Origin: Salinicola endophyticus
GTDB taxonomy: Bacteria > Pseudomonadota > Gammaproteobacteria > Pseudomonadales > Halomonadaceae
NCBI RefSeq assembly: GCF_040536835.1
Contig: NZ_CP159578.1
Coordinates: 3,224,001 to 3,288,000, forward strand
DNA: 64,000 nucleotides
Direction: 5' to 3'
Part shown: positions 55,030-64,000 of the stretch, piece after piece
Numbering within the stretch: the first letter of the stretch is position 1
Layout of the letters: each line of letters starts with the position of its first letter
Made by a program: the position numbers and the translations under genes
The notes under the pieces: generated by a model
Seen by the model: only the letters and a program-made list of their open reading frames with translations
The model's database searches: none
Told to the model about the DNA's origin: nothing

Positions 55030-56271
55030 TCAGGGTGCCGCCTCTCCGAGGCAGTGCTCGGACACGGGGTCCGGCACCAGGGTGTCACTCATGCAGACCC
55101 AAGTCATGCCGGCGAGCTCATCCTGCTCGTCGAAGCGCGGATAGGGGTTCAAGGTCAGGCTCTGGCCAGCCAGCCGACCGCCGACGAAGGTGTATTCGAG
55201 CTCACCTTCGCTGCCGAGTTCGAGCGTGGCCGGCACGGCGGTATCGCTGTGGCGGCTGTCGAGCCCCAACTGATCCAGCGTCGAGGGCCACTCCATCTCG
55301 CGCAGCGTGAACGCGGTGAGCGCTTCCCGATCCGAGTCGGTCTGTTCGATGAAGCTCGTCAGCTGCGCCGTGGACTGATACTGCTGAAACGCCTGCACGC
55401 CCACCACCGCCGCGACGGCGATGATCACCACGAACACCAGCGCACCGGCGCCACCGAGCCCGGGTACCCGCGGGCAAAACGCCGCGAAACACCAGGCCAG
55501 CAGGTGGCGGCGCGGCTGCGAAGGCGTCTCGCCCCGGGCAAGCTGGAGGATCGCGTGGGCCCGTTTGGCGGTCCAGGGGTAGTCGCCGATCAACTCGTTC
55601 AGCGAGGCCCAGAACCCCTTGACGTCGTGGCGCTGGGCGGCGAACACCTCGAGATCGAGGCTGGCACGGCGCGAACCGCCAGCCGCCAGCGCCGACATGG
55701 CGGCAAAGGCCGCGTCCGGGTCCGGGCAACAGGCCAGCCCGTGTCGGTCGCAGGTGTACTCGCATGCGCGACGGTAGGCGGCTCCCAGCAGCGGCAACCA
55801 GGCCGCGATCGCGACCACGAGCCCTTTACTCAGATGCCCGCGCCGAATGTGCCCCAGCTCGTGACCGATATAGAAGCGCAGCGCTTCCGGCCGATCTTCC
55901 AGCGCATCGACCACCGAGGAAAACAGCACCACATAGTGGCGACGCAGGAAGCGGGTGGCGAGCGCGTTGAACAGCCCATCGGCATGCAACAGATAGGCTT
56001 CGGGCGGCCGCTCTATGCCCACGATCCGGCAGCAGTCTTCGATATCCGCCGCCAGTGCAGGGAACTGCTGCGCGCTGATGCGCACCCCATTGCCACGGAT
56101 CGTGGAGATGAACGCCGATTGCGCGAACAGAGCGACCACCCAGATGAACAGCAGATAGAGCAACAGCAGGCCCATCGACACGACGAAGAGCACCGCCCAT
56201 AGCGTGACGGCAATCACCATGAGCACGGCGAAGCGTCGCCGCTCCCCCGGGTAGATCAGAGAAAATGGCAT
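55030..56271 (-). CDS. M48 family metalloprotease with a C-terminal pilin-like domain
   Basis: A 413-residue membrane protein. Two helices at about 13-52 precede an M48 peptidase with zinc motif IGHELGHIRRGH (about 136-147) and the downstream EYTCDRHGLACC glutamate. After a third helix (about 277-297, VFVVIIAVAAVVGVQAFQQY) comes an unusual 115-residue tail: AQLTSFIEQTDSDREALTAFTL, then LGSEGELEYTFVGGRLAGQSLTLNP, and WVCMSDTLVPDPVSEHC. The hydrophobic helix, beta strands and late Cys pair look like a type IV pilin without its leader. The ordinary M48 part is like HtpX/YcaL; the fusion is uncommon in my experience. Confidence 0.85.
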   Translation of the reverse strand: MPFSLIYPGERRRFAVLMVIAVTLWAVLFVVSMGLLLLYLLFIWVVALFAQSAFISTIRGNGVRISAQQFPALAADIEDCCRIVGIERPPEAYLLHADGLFNALATRFLRRHYVVLFSSVVDALEDRPEALRFYIGHELGHIRRGHLSKGLVVAIAAWLPLLGAAYRRACEYTCDRHGLACCPDPDAAFAAMSALAAGGSRRASLDLEVFAAQRHDVKGFWASLNELIGDYPWTAKRAHAILQLARGETPSQPRRHLLAWCFAAFCPRVPGLGGAGALVFVVIIAVAAVVGVQAFQQYQSTAQLTSFIEQTDSDREALTAFTLREMEWPSTLDQLGLDSRHSDTAVPATLELGSEGELEYTFVGGRLAGQSLTLNPYPRFDEQDELAGMTWVCMSDTLVPDPVSEHCLGEAAP

Positions 56272-56514
56272 TAATGTTCCCTAGTATTCGTATTTTTCTG
56301 GATCGGCGTGCTGGCGGGCAGGCGCAATCAGATTAGGTGTCAGGCCATGGTGGACCACGGCGCAGCAGCAACGAAGCGCGCAGCGCATCGCTGCCGGGCT
56401 GAATCGTACCCCGAGTTTTAGGCAAGCTCCATGCAGACTTGACCAAGCCGCGCCGATCACGATCGCCAAGTAGCGACGGACGCTTCGAGCCCGGCCGCCA
56501 TGCAGGCACGCCTG

Positions 56515-58608
<2,094 letters not shown>

Positions 58609-58748
58609 ACCGATGCCTCCTGCCGATGGCCCGCTGCCAGCACGCGTGTGGGCGCCAAGCCGGCGCGCGACGGCCACTCTGGTCTTCAGACTACGCTCTC
58701 GCGGCTGGCTGACGCCCTTGTCCGTTGGTCGCAGCGGCGCTATCTGGC

Positions 58749-58783
58749 GTGACAGCTGTCACAGGCGACGTCACAGCTGTTAC
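58749..58783. promoter_or_regulatory. Twin enhancer dyads for the AcoR-like activator
   Basis: GTGACAGCTGTCAC (perfect 14-bp palindrome, 58749-58762) and GTCACAGCTGTTAC (58770-58783). Centres are 21 bp apart, two helical turns, and about 130-150 bp upstream of the sigma-54 promoter. This is the layout of sigma-54 upstream activator sites. Confidence 0.8.
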
Positions 58784-58903
58784 GCCCCAGCGTTACACCC
58801 GCAACATCGGCGCGCTCATGCCGCGCCCTCGGCATGACCGCCCTTCGCGCAAAACGCCTTGTTATCAGCCACTTGAGTCATAAGACCAAAGCACTAGCAC
58901 GGC

Positions 58904-58920
58904 CTGGCACGCTCGCTGCA
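58904..58920 (+). promoter_or_regulatory. Sigma-54 promoter of the FMO-BDH operon
   Basis: CTGGCACGCTCGCTGCA fits the -24/-12 consensus (TGGCACG-N4-TTGCA) with one mismatch and correct GG-to-GC spacing. It lies 115 bp before the ATG at 59035. Confidence 0.8.
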
Positions 58921-59034
58921 CCGCTTGATCGCCACGCCCGATCCGGGCCAGCACGTCGCCACCGGCAGCCTCGGTGGCAGCGCTCGATAGCAACAGCTCA
59001 GAGCAACCATCGATAACAACGACAGGAGCAGCCC

Positions 59035-60831
59035 ATGCCAGCATCCACCCCGACCCAGCAGGCCGCACAGTGGCTGGCGGATTTCGACGCCGCCCTGCGC
59101 GCCGGCGATATTCCCCGTGCCACCGCGCTGTTTCGTGCCGACGGCTACTGGCGCGATCTGGTCGCCTTCACCTGGAATCTGAAGACCCTGGAGGGCCGCG
59201 CCGAGATCGCCGCGATGCTCGAGGCCACCCTGGCGCGTACCGCCCCCAGCCAGTGGCAGCTCGACGGCGAAGCCAGCGAGAGCGATGGTGTGATCGAAGC
59301 CTGGTTCACCTTCGCCACCGGGGTCGCCACCGGCAAGGGGCTGCTGCGCCTGAAGGCGGGCCAGTGCTGGACCCTGCTGACCACGATGCAGGCGCTCAAG
59401 GCGTACCCCGAACCGCGCGGCCACAACCGCCCCAAGGGCGCCGAGCATGGTGCCAACAAGGCGCGCGAGACCTGGCGCGAGGCGCGTGAACGCGAAGCCG
59501 CCGAGCTGGGTATCACCCGCCAGCCCTACTGTCTGATCATCGGCGGCGGCCAGGGTGGCATCGGCCTCGCCGCCCGCCTGCGCCAGATGAACGTGCCGAC
59601 CTTGGTGGTCGACAAGCACGAACGCCCAGGCGATGCCTGGCGCAAGCGCTACAAGTCGCTGTGCCTGCACGACCCGGTGTGGTACGACCACTTGCCCTAT
59701 CTGCCCTTCCCGGACAACTGGCCGGTGTTTGCGCCCAAGGACAAGATCGGCGACTGGCTGGAGATGTACACAAGGGTGATGGAGCTCAACTACTGGTCCA
59801 GTACCGAGTGCGAGAGCGCCAGCTTCGATGAAGCCAGCGGCGAATGGACGGTGAAGGTGGTCCGCGACGGAGAGCCGTTGACGCTCAAGCCCAAGCAGCT
59901 GGTCCTCGCCACCGGCATGTCCGGCGTCCCCAACGTACCGCACTTCCCCGGGGCCGACGACTTCGCCGGCGAGCAGCACCACTCCAGCCGTCACCCCGGC
60001 CCCGATGCCTATCGCGGCAAGCGCGTGGTGGTGATCGGCGCCAACAACTCGGCCCACGACATCTGCGCCGCGCTGTGGGAGAACGACGCCGACGTCACCA
60101 TGGTGCAGCGCTCCTCGACCCATATCGTCAAGTCCGACTCGCTGATGCAGCACGCCCTCGGCCCGCTCTATTCCGAGGAGGCGCTGGCCAGCGGCATCAC
60201 CACCGACAAGGCGGATCTGATCTTCGCCTCGATCCCTTACCGCCTGCTGCCCGACTTCCAGCGCCCCGCCTTCGACGCCATCCGCGAGCAGGACGCCGAC
60301 TTCTACCGGCGTCTCGAACGGGCAGGCTTTCTGCTCGACTTCGGCGCCGACGACTCGGGCCTGTTTCTCAAGTACCTGCGCCGGGGCTCCGGCTACTACA
60401 TCGACGTCGGCGCCAGCGAACTGGTCGCCAGCGGCGAGATCAAGCTGCGCAGCGGGGTCGACGTGGCCCGTATCAACCGCCACTCGGTGAGCCTGAGCGA
60501 CGGCAGCGAACTGCCCGCCGATCTGATCGTCTACGCCACCGGCTACGGCTCGATGAACGGCTGGGCGGCCAAGATCATCTCGCAGGAGGTCGCCGACAAG
60601 GTCGGCAAGTGCTGGGGAATGGGCTCGGACACCCCCAAGGACCCCGGCCCCTGGGAGGGCGAGCTGCGCAACATGTGGAAGCCGACCCAGCAGCCGGCGC
60701 TGTGGTTCCACGGCGGCAACCTGCACCAATCACGCCACTACTCGCACTATCTGGCGCTGCAGCTGAAGGCACGTCTCGAAGGCATCGAGACACCGGTCTA
60801 CGGATTGCAGCCAGTCCATCACCTGGCGTGA
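59035..60831 (+). CDS. Flavin-containing monooxygenase with N-terminal NTF2-like domain
   Basis: A 598-residue flavoprotein. Residues 1-120 resemble an NTF2-like domain (WLADFDAALRAGDIPRATALFRADGYWRDLVAF). The FMO part starts near 165 with IGGGQGGIGLAARLRQMNVP (FAD site), has a second NADPH-type Rossmann motif VVVIGANNSAHDICAALWE near 330, and the closing YATGY motif. Such enzymes are often annotated as FMO or Baeyer-Villiger-type monooxygenases and could attack a ketone. A GGAG ribosome site precedes the ATG. It is the first gene after the sigma-54 promoter and is followed after 31 bp by a diol dehydrogenase gene. Confidence 0.9.
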   Translation: MPASTPTQQAAQWLADFDAALRAGDIPRATALFRADGYWRDLVAFTWNLKTLEGRAEIAAMLEATLARTAPSQWQLDGEASESDGVIEAWFTFATGVATGKGLLRLKAGQCWTLLTTMQALKAYPEPRGHNRPKGAEHGANKARETWREAREREAAELGITRQPYCLIIGGGQGGIGLAARLRQMNVPTLVVDKHERPGDAWRKRYKSLCLHDPVWYDHLPYLPFPDNWPVFAPKDKIGDWLEMYTRVMELNYWSSTECESASFDEASGEWTVKVVRDGEPLTLKPKQLVLATGMSGVPNVPHFPGADDFAGEQHHSSRHPGPDAYRGKRVVVIGANNSAHDICAALWENDADVTMVQRSSTHIVKSDSLMQHALGPLYSEEALASGITTDKADLIFASIPYRLLPDFQRPAFDAIREQDADFYRRLERAGFLLDFGADDSGLFLKYLRRGSGYYIDVGASELVASGEIKLRSGVDVARINRHSVSLSDGSELPADLIVYATGYGSMNGWAAKIISQEVADKVGKCWGMGSDTPKDPGPWEGELRNMWKPTQQPALWFHGGNLHQSRHYSHYLALQLKARLEGIETPVYGLQPVHHLA

Positions 60832-60862
60832 TCGCCAACCCACAGCAGCAGGAGACGATGAG

Positions 60863-61933
60863 ATGAGTGAACAGCACATGAAGGCGGCCCGCTGGTACCA
60901 GGCGCGCGATATTCGCGTCGAGCAGATCGCGGTCCCGGCCCTTAACGACCCGCACCAGGTCAAGGTAAAGGTCGCCGCCTGTGGCATCTGTGGCAGCGAC
61001 CTGCACGAGTACGCCGCCGGGCCGATCTTCATCCCGGTGGGCTCGCCACACCCGTTGAGCCATGACCAGGCGCCCATCGTCATGGGCCATGAATTCGCCG
61101 GCGAGGTGGTCGAGGTGGGCAGCGCAGTGACCCGGGTAGCGGTCGGTGACCGCGTGGCGATCGAGCCGATTCTCTCGCCCCACCGCGACGGCGCCTATCT
61201 GATGGAGCGCTATAACTTGAGCCCGCAGCTGGGTTTCCACGGGCTCTCAGGCGGCGGCGGCGGCTTCGCCGAGTACACGGTGGTCGGCGAGCACATGGTG
61301 CATCGGCTACCCGATGGGCTCTCCTTCGAGCAGGGCGCGCTGGTCGAGCCCGCCGCGGTCGGCCTGCATGCGGTGCGTCAGAGTTCGCTCAAGGCGGGCG
61401 ACAGCGCGGTGGTGTTCGGCGCCGGGCCGATCGGGCTGATGGTGATCGAGTCGCTCAAGGCCGCCGGCGCGGCGTCGATTCACGCGGTCGAGGTCTCGGC
61501 CGCACGCAAGCAGCGCGCCAGCGACTTGGGCGCGGTCGTGCACGACCCCACAGAGGGCGACATCGTCGAGCGGCTGATCGCGGCCAGTGACGGCGGCTTC
61601 GACATCGCCTTCGAGGTCACCGGCCTGCCCGCGGTGCTCAACCAGGCGATCGCCAGCACCCACGCCGGCGGCGAGACGGTAATCGTCAGCATCTGGGAGT
61701 CGGAAGCAGCGATCCATCCCAACCAACTGGTGATCCAGGAGCGCACGCTCAAGGGCATCATCGCCTATCGCCATATCTACCCCGCAGTGATCGCGCTGAT
61801 GCAGCAGGGCTACTACCGCGCCGAGGATCTGGTGACCGCGCGCATCGCCCTGGATGACGTGGTCAGCCAGGGGTTCGAGGCGCTACTCGCCGACAAGGCG
61901 CAGGTGAAGATCCTGGTCGACCCCAGCGCGTGA
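60863..61933 (+). CDS. Zinc alcohol dehydrogenase, (R,R)-butanediol dehydrogenase type
   Basis: A 356-residue zinc-dependent MDR dehydrogenase. Catalytic zinc ligands are in GICGSDLHEY (Cys near 43) and VMGHEFAGEV (His-Glu near 75). The insertion AGPIFIPVGSPHPLSHDQAP is typical of butanediol dehydrogenases. The structural-zinc CxxCxxC lobe is replaced by YNLSPQLGFHGLSGGGGGFAEY, also typical. The NAD site is VVFGAGPIGLMVIESLKAAGA. It reduces acetoin/diacetyl or oxidises 2,3-butanediol. The neighbouring AcoR-like activator supports that substrate class. It shares a transcript with the monooxygenase. Confidence 0.92.
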   Translation: MSEQHMKAARWYQARDIRVEQIAVPALNDPHQVKVKVAACGICGSDLHEYAAGPIFIPVGSPHPLSHDQAPIVMGHEFAGEVVEVGSAVTRVAVGDRVAIEPILSPHRDGAYLMERYNLSPQLGFHGLSGGGGGFAEYTVVGEHMVHRLPDGLSFEQGALVEPAAVGLHAVRQSSLKAGDSAVVFGAGPIGLMVIESLKAAGAASIHAVEVSAARKQRASDLGAVVHDPTEGDIVERLIAASDGGFDIAFEVTGLPAVLNQAIASTHAGGETVIVSIWESEAAIHPNQLVIQERTLKGIIAYRHIYPAVIALMQQGYYRAEDLVTARIALDDVVSQGFEALLADKAQVKILVDPSA

Positions 61934-61948
61934 GTCGAGGCACTGACG

Positions 61949-61990
61949 GGCGTGGCTTTGGCGTATGGAGCGAGGCCACGCTCGCCCATC
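61949..61990. terminator. Imperfect hairpin between convergent genes
   Basis: GGGCGTGGC and GCCACGCTCGCCC pair around a long loop between the BDH gene and the convergent secreted-protein gene. A weak call. Confidence 0.45.
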
Positions 61991-61991
61991 C

Positions 61992-62777
61992 TCAGAATTC
62001 GCCGCTGCTGCAGGTTTTCTTGCCATCATCGTAGAGACACTCCGTCCACTGGACCTTCATCGCGTCGCTCTTGGCGGAGGTCCATGCGAAGTCGACCGTC
62101 CTGTCCAGGCGGCCATCGCGGATGTCGCGCTGGGTATAGGTGCCGGAGCAGTCCGGACGTTCGAGGAATTGAATGGTACCGCCATCGCTGCTTTCGGCCC
62201 GGTAATGCTCCGTGCCGTCGGCATCCCGTGTCAGTTCGTGATCGGTGGTCTCGCCGTCCCCGGTCACCGACATCATGACCCTGTTGTAATCGCTGTCTCC
62301 GATGGTCATCCGGTATACGCTATCGTCCTTCTGGCTCCGCACGACATAGCTCAGTTGCCCATCGTCCATCGTCACGTCTTCCAGCGTCGCCCTGTCACCG
62401 AACGCCATCGACATGCTTTCGCAACCGTCTTGTACATACATGTCGTGATCGCACAGGGCAGTGGCCAACGAGAAGAAGAAACTGTTCATGGGCAGCAGGA
62501 CGAACATCCCCATCATTCGCGACTCTTCAATCTGCGCCCCGAGCGCCTCCATGGAGGCGGAATCGCCAGGCTCTTCGAGCCTATCCACCTTTTTCTCCAT
62601 CGCCGGGTAGGTAGGGGAATCCAGCGATACCAAGGGTGCCCCGTCGGCCGGATCGAAGTCCGGCGCAAGGCATGACTTCAACGCACGTTCACCCACCTCA
62701 GCCGACGCATTCAGGCTAGCGCCGGCAATGCCCATCAAGCCCACGGACAACAGGTGGCGTATTGTCGGTCTGCGCAT
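61992..62777 (-). CDS. Secreted protein of unknown function
   Basis: A 261-residue protein with a signal peptide (MRRPTIRHLLSVGLMGIAGASLNASA). The mature chain is acidic and has about six Cys residues (LKSCLAPD, TALCDHD, QDGCESM, RPDCSGT, TECLYDD, KTCSSGEF) that could form disulfides in the periplasm. Strands such as LSYVVRSQKDDSVYRMTIGDSDYN suggest a beta-rich fold. I do not recognise the family. The ATG at 62777 is chosen because it opens the signal peptide; an upstream frame adds nothing. It is monocistronic. Confidence 0.75.
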   Translation of the reverse strand: MRRPTIRHLLSVGLMGIAGASLNASAEVGERALKSCLAPDFDPADGAPLVSLDSPTYPAMEKKVDRLEEPGDSASMEALGAQIEESRMMGMFVLLPMNSFFFSLATALCDHDMYVQDGCESMSMAFGDRATLEDVTMDDGQLSYVVRSQKDDSVYRMTIGDSDYNRVMMSVTGDGETTDHELTRDADGTEHYRAESSDGGTIQFLERPDCSGTYTQRDIRDGRLDRTVDFAWTSAKSDAMKVQWTECLYDDGKKTCSSGEF

Positions 62778-62978
62778 GGCGTTCCACCCACTCTGATCGA
62801 CGTCAAACGATCGGCAACATTTGAAATACGAAACATAATCAATACGAGTAACGCCAGGCAATGGCACTTTCGGGCCATGACCTCGGCGCGCGGCCTCGGT
62901 GAGACAGCATCAATGACAGCCTGGCCGGCACCGATCGGCCGAATGAGCGTCTCGAGCGGCATGCGACGCGCTATCGAC

Positions 62979-63005
62979 TAAAGTTTTAGAAACGCCAGCC
63001 GAAAA
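62979..63005 (+). promoter_or_regulatory. Sigma-28 promoter of the NIT-domain chemoreceptor
   Basis: TAAAGTTT, an 11-nt spacer, then GCCGAAAA: a perfect -35 and a near-perfect -10 of the flagellar class. It lies about 95 bp before the ATG at 63101. No gene lies in 62778-63100. Confidence 0.85.
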
Positions 63006-63100
63006 CATAGTTAGCAGAGAAATTATACGTAAAACAACTATAAGCCCACCTCTCCCTGCTGCTACCTCCAAAAGCTGAATATCAATAGGGAACATTTCTC

Positions 63101-64000
63101 ATGAGGCATGTCATTCAACACCTCTCGATGAAGGCCAAATTCCTGCTTGTGCTCGCGCTCCCCATCCTGGCGATGCTCTACTTCGCCATCGAAGGAACGA
63201 TCGAGCGACAGCGGGTCGCCACAGAAATGGATCGGCTCTACACCTCGGCCTCGCTGGCTCAGCAGGCCGGCAATCTGGTTCACGAGCTGCAACGTGAGCG
63301 TGGCATGACCGCCGGGTTCCTCGGCAGTCAGGGGAAAATTTTCGGCAAGCGCTTGCAAGCGCAACGCAGCGCGTCCGATCAGCGTGTCACTCGTCTGCTC
63401 GACACCCTGACCACGATCGACCGCCAGCAGCTCAGTCAAGCAGCCGACGCCAGCCTCGCCGAAGCGGAGGAGGATCTCAGTGAACTTTCGACCATGCGCC
63501 AACGCGTGGACACTTTGCAGATCCCGCTCGCTCAGGCCCTGTCTTACTACACCGGGGTCGACAATGCGCTGATCAGGCTGGCCGGCCAGCTCGGCCACCA
63601 GACTGGCAATGCCGACATCGCCAGACGCCTGACCGCCTACTATGAACTACTGAAAGCCAAGGATCTGGCAGGGATCGAGCGCGCCCTGCTGGCCAACACC
63701 TTCGCCGCCGACCGGATGACGGACGCCACCTACCGCCGCTTGCTACGCCTGTTGGGCACCGAATCCGCGGCCCTGGACAGTTTCCAGGTACTGGCCCGCC
63801 CGGCACTCGTCGAACGCTACCGCCAGGCACTGTCCGGCCCCGAGATCGATCGTCTCGACAAGCTGCGCCAACTCGCCATCGATCGCGCCAGCCAGGGCGG
63901 CTTCGGCGTCGACCCGCAGCAGTGGTTCGACTGGCAGACTGTTAAGCTCGACCGTCTGAAGCAGGTCGAGGATGCGGCAGCAGCCGGTATTCTCGAGCAG
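63101..64000 (+). CDS. NIT-domain methyl-accepting chemotaxis protein (partial, runs off the window)
   Basis: The first 300 codons of a chemoreceptor are present. It starts MRHVIQHLSMKAKFLLVLAL, with one membrane helix (about 12-32). A periplasmic NIT domain follows, marked by QAGNLVHELQRERGMTAGFLGSQG and later KAKDLAGIERALLANTFAAD and FQVLARPALVERY. NIT domains are linked to nitrate/nitrite sensing, though not proven for each protein. HAMP and signalling domains must lie beyond the right edge. The sigma-28 promoter upstream places it with the flagellar regulon, like the receptors at 44050 and 46267. Confidence 0.88.
   Translation, partial: MRHVIQHLSMKAKFLLVLALPILAMLYFAIEGTIERQRVATEMDRLYTSASLAQQAGNLVHELQRERGMTAGFLGSQGKIFGKRLQAQRSASDQRVTRLLDTLTTIDRQQLSQAADASLAEAEEDLSELSTMRQRVDTLQIPLAQALSYYTGVDNALIRLAGQLGHQTGNADIARRLTAYYELLKAKDLAGIERALLANTFAADRMTDATYRRLLRLLGTESAALDSFQVLARPALVERYRQALSGPEIDRLDKLRQLAIDRASQGGFGVDPQQWFDWQTVKLDRLKQVEDAAAAGILEQ

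Noticed and set aside
54760..56202. 480-codon plus-strand frame starting in the CCACGT repeat
   Set aside because: Antisense to the M48 protease gene, and its N-terminus is simply the translated hexamer (Arg-Pro repeats).

Overview
This window looks like chromosome of a GC-rich, motile gammaproteobacterium, most probably a halophile of the Halomonadaceae (Halomonas/Salinicola-like). That placement is inferred from gene content, codon use and dispersed palindromic repeats; there is no rRNA or marker gene to prove it. No tRNA, rRNA or CRISPR array was seen.

Layout. 0-2.2 kb: diacylglycerol kinase, proline iminopeptidase, and a small protein that looks like a piece of HrpK/NolX. 2.4-11.9 kb: a peptide-import operon (binding protein, two permeases, two ATPases) ending in two M20 metallopeptidases, with a divergent LysR regulator. 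12-20.9 kb: SEC-C protein, RTX lipase flanked by inverted repeats, cupin, GlpQ, RhlE-type helicase, the LemA/TPM cluster, HIT protein. 20.98-26.6 kb: an AT-rich accessory block that I read as a decayed chromosomal integron. It has a truncated integrase with a perfect LexA box, and divergently oriented cassette-like genes (HhH, GFA, SseB, DUF4440) with attC-like hairpins. It also has a broken IS481-type transposase and a Cry/PirB-like two-domain pore-forming toxin gene next to the integrase. 26.9-32 kb: the DabA/DabB inorganic-carbon uptake pair with a divergent NhaR-like LysR gene. 32-43.7 kb: a MarR/membrane-protein pair sharing twin operators, VOC protein, orphan amino-acid binding protein, MDR oxidoreductase, RIO kinase, DbpA helicase, YebC/YeeN, SYLF lipoprotein, a YadGH-type ABC exporter, NdpA. 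43.9-47.9 kb: two paralogous chemoreceptors and a remnant of a third. 48-56.3 kb: catalase, small regulator, a symporter/amine-oxidase/deaminase operon, YghU-type GST, and an M48 protease fused to a pilin-like domain. 56.5-61.9 kb: an AcoR-like sigma-54 activator facing a flavin monooxygenase + butanediol dehydrogenase operon, with twin enhancer dyads and a sigma-54 promoter between them. 62-64 kb: a secreted unknown protein and the start of a NIT-domain chemoreceptor behind a perfect sigma-28 promoter.

How it fits together. Most of the window is ordinary chromosome with several neat self-contained regulatory units (LysR/dpp-M20, LysR/dab, MarR/membrane protein, AcoR-like/FMO-BDH, sigma-28 chemoreceptors). 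The best discovery candidate is the AT-rich block at 21-26.6 kb, where a PirB-like toxin gene sits in the first-cassette position of a degenerate SOS-linked integron. The noncoding DNA also carries a family of CTAG-bounded palindromic elements and two perfect short tandem repeats.
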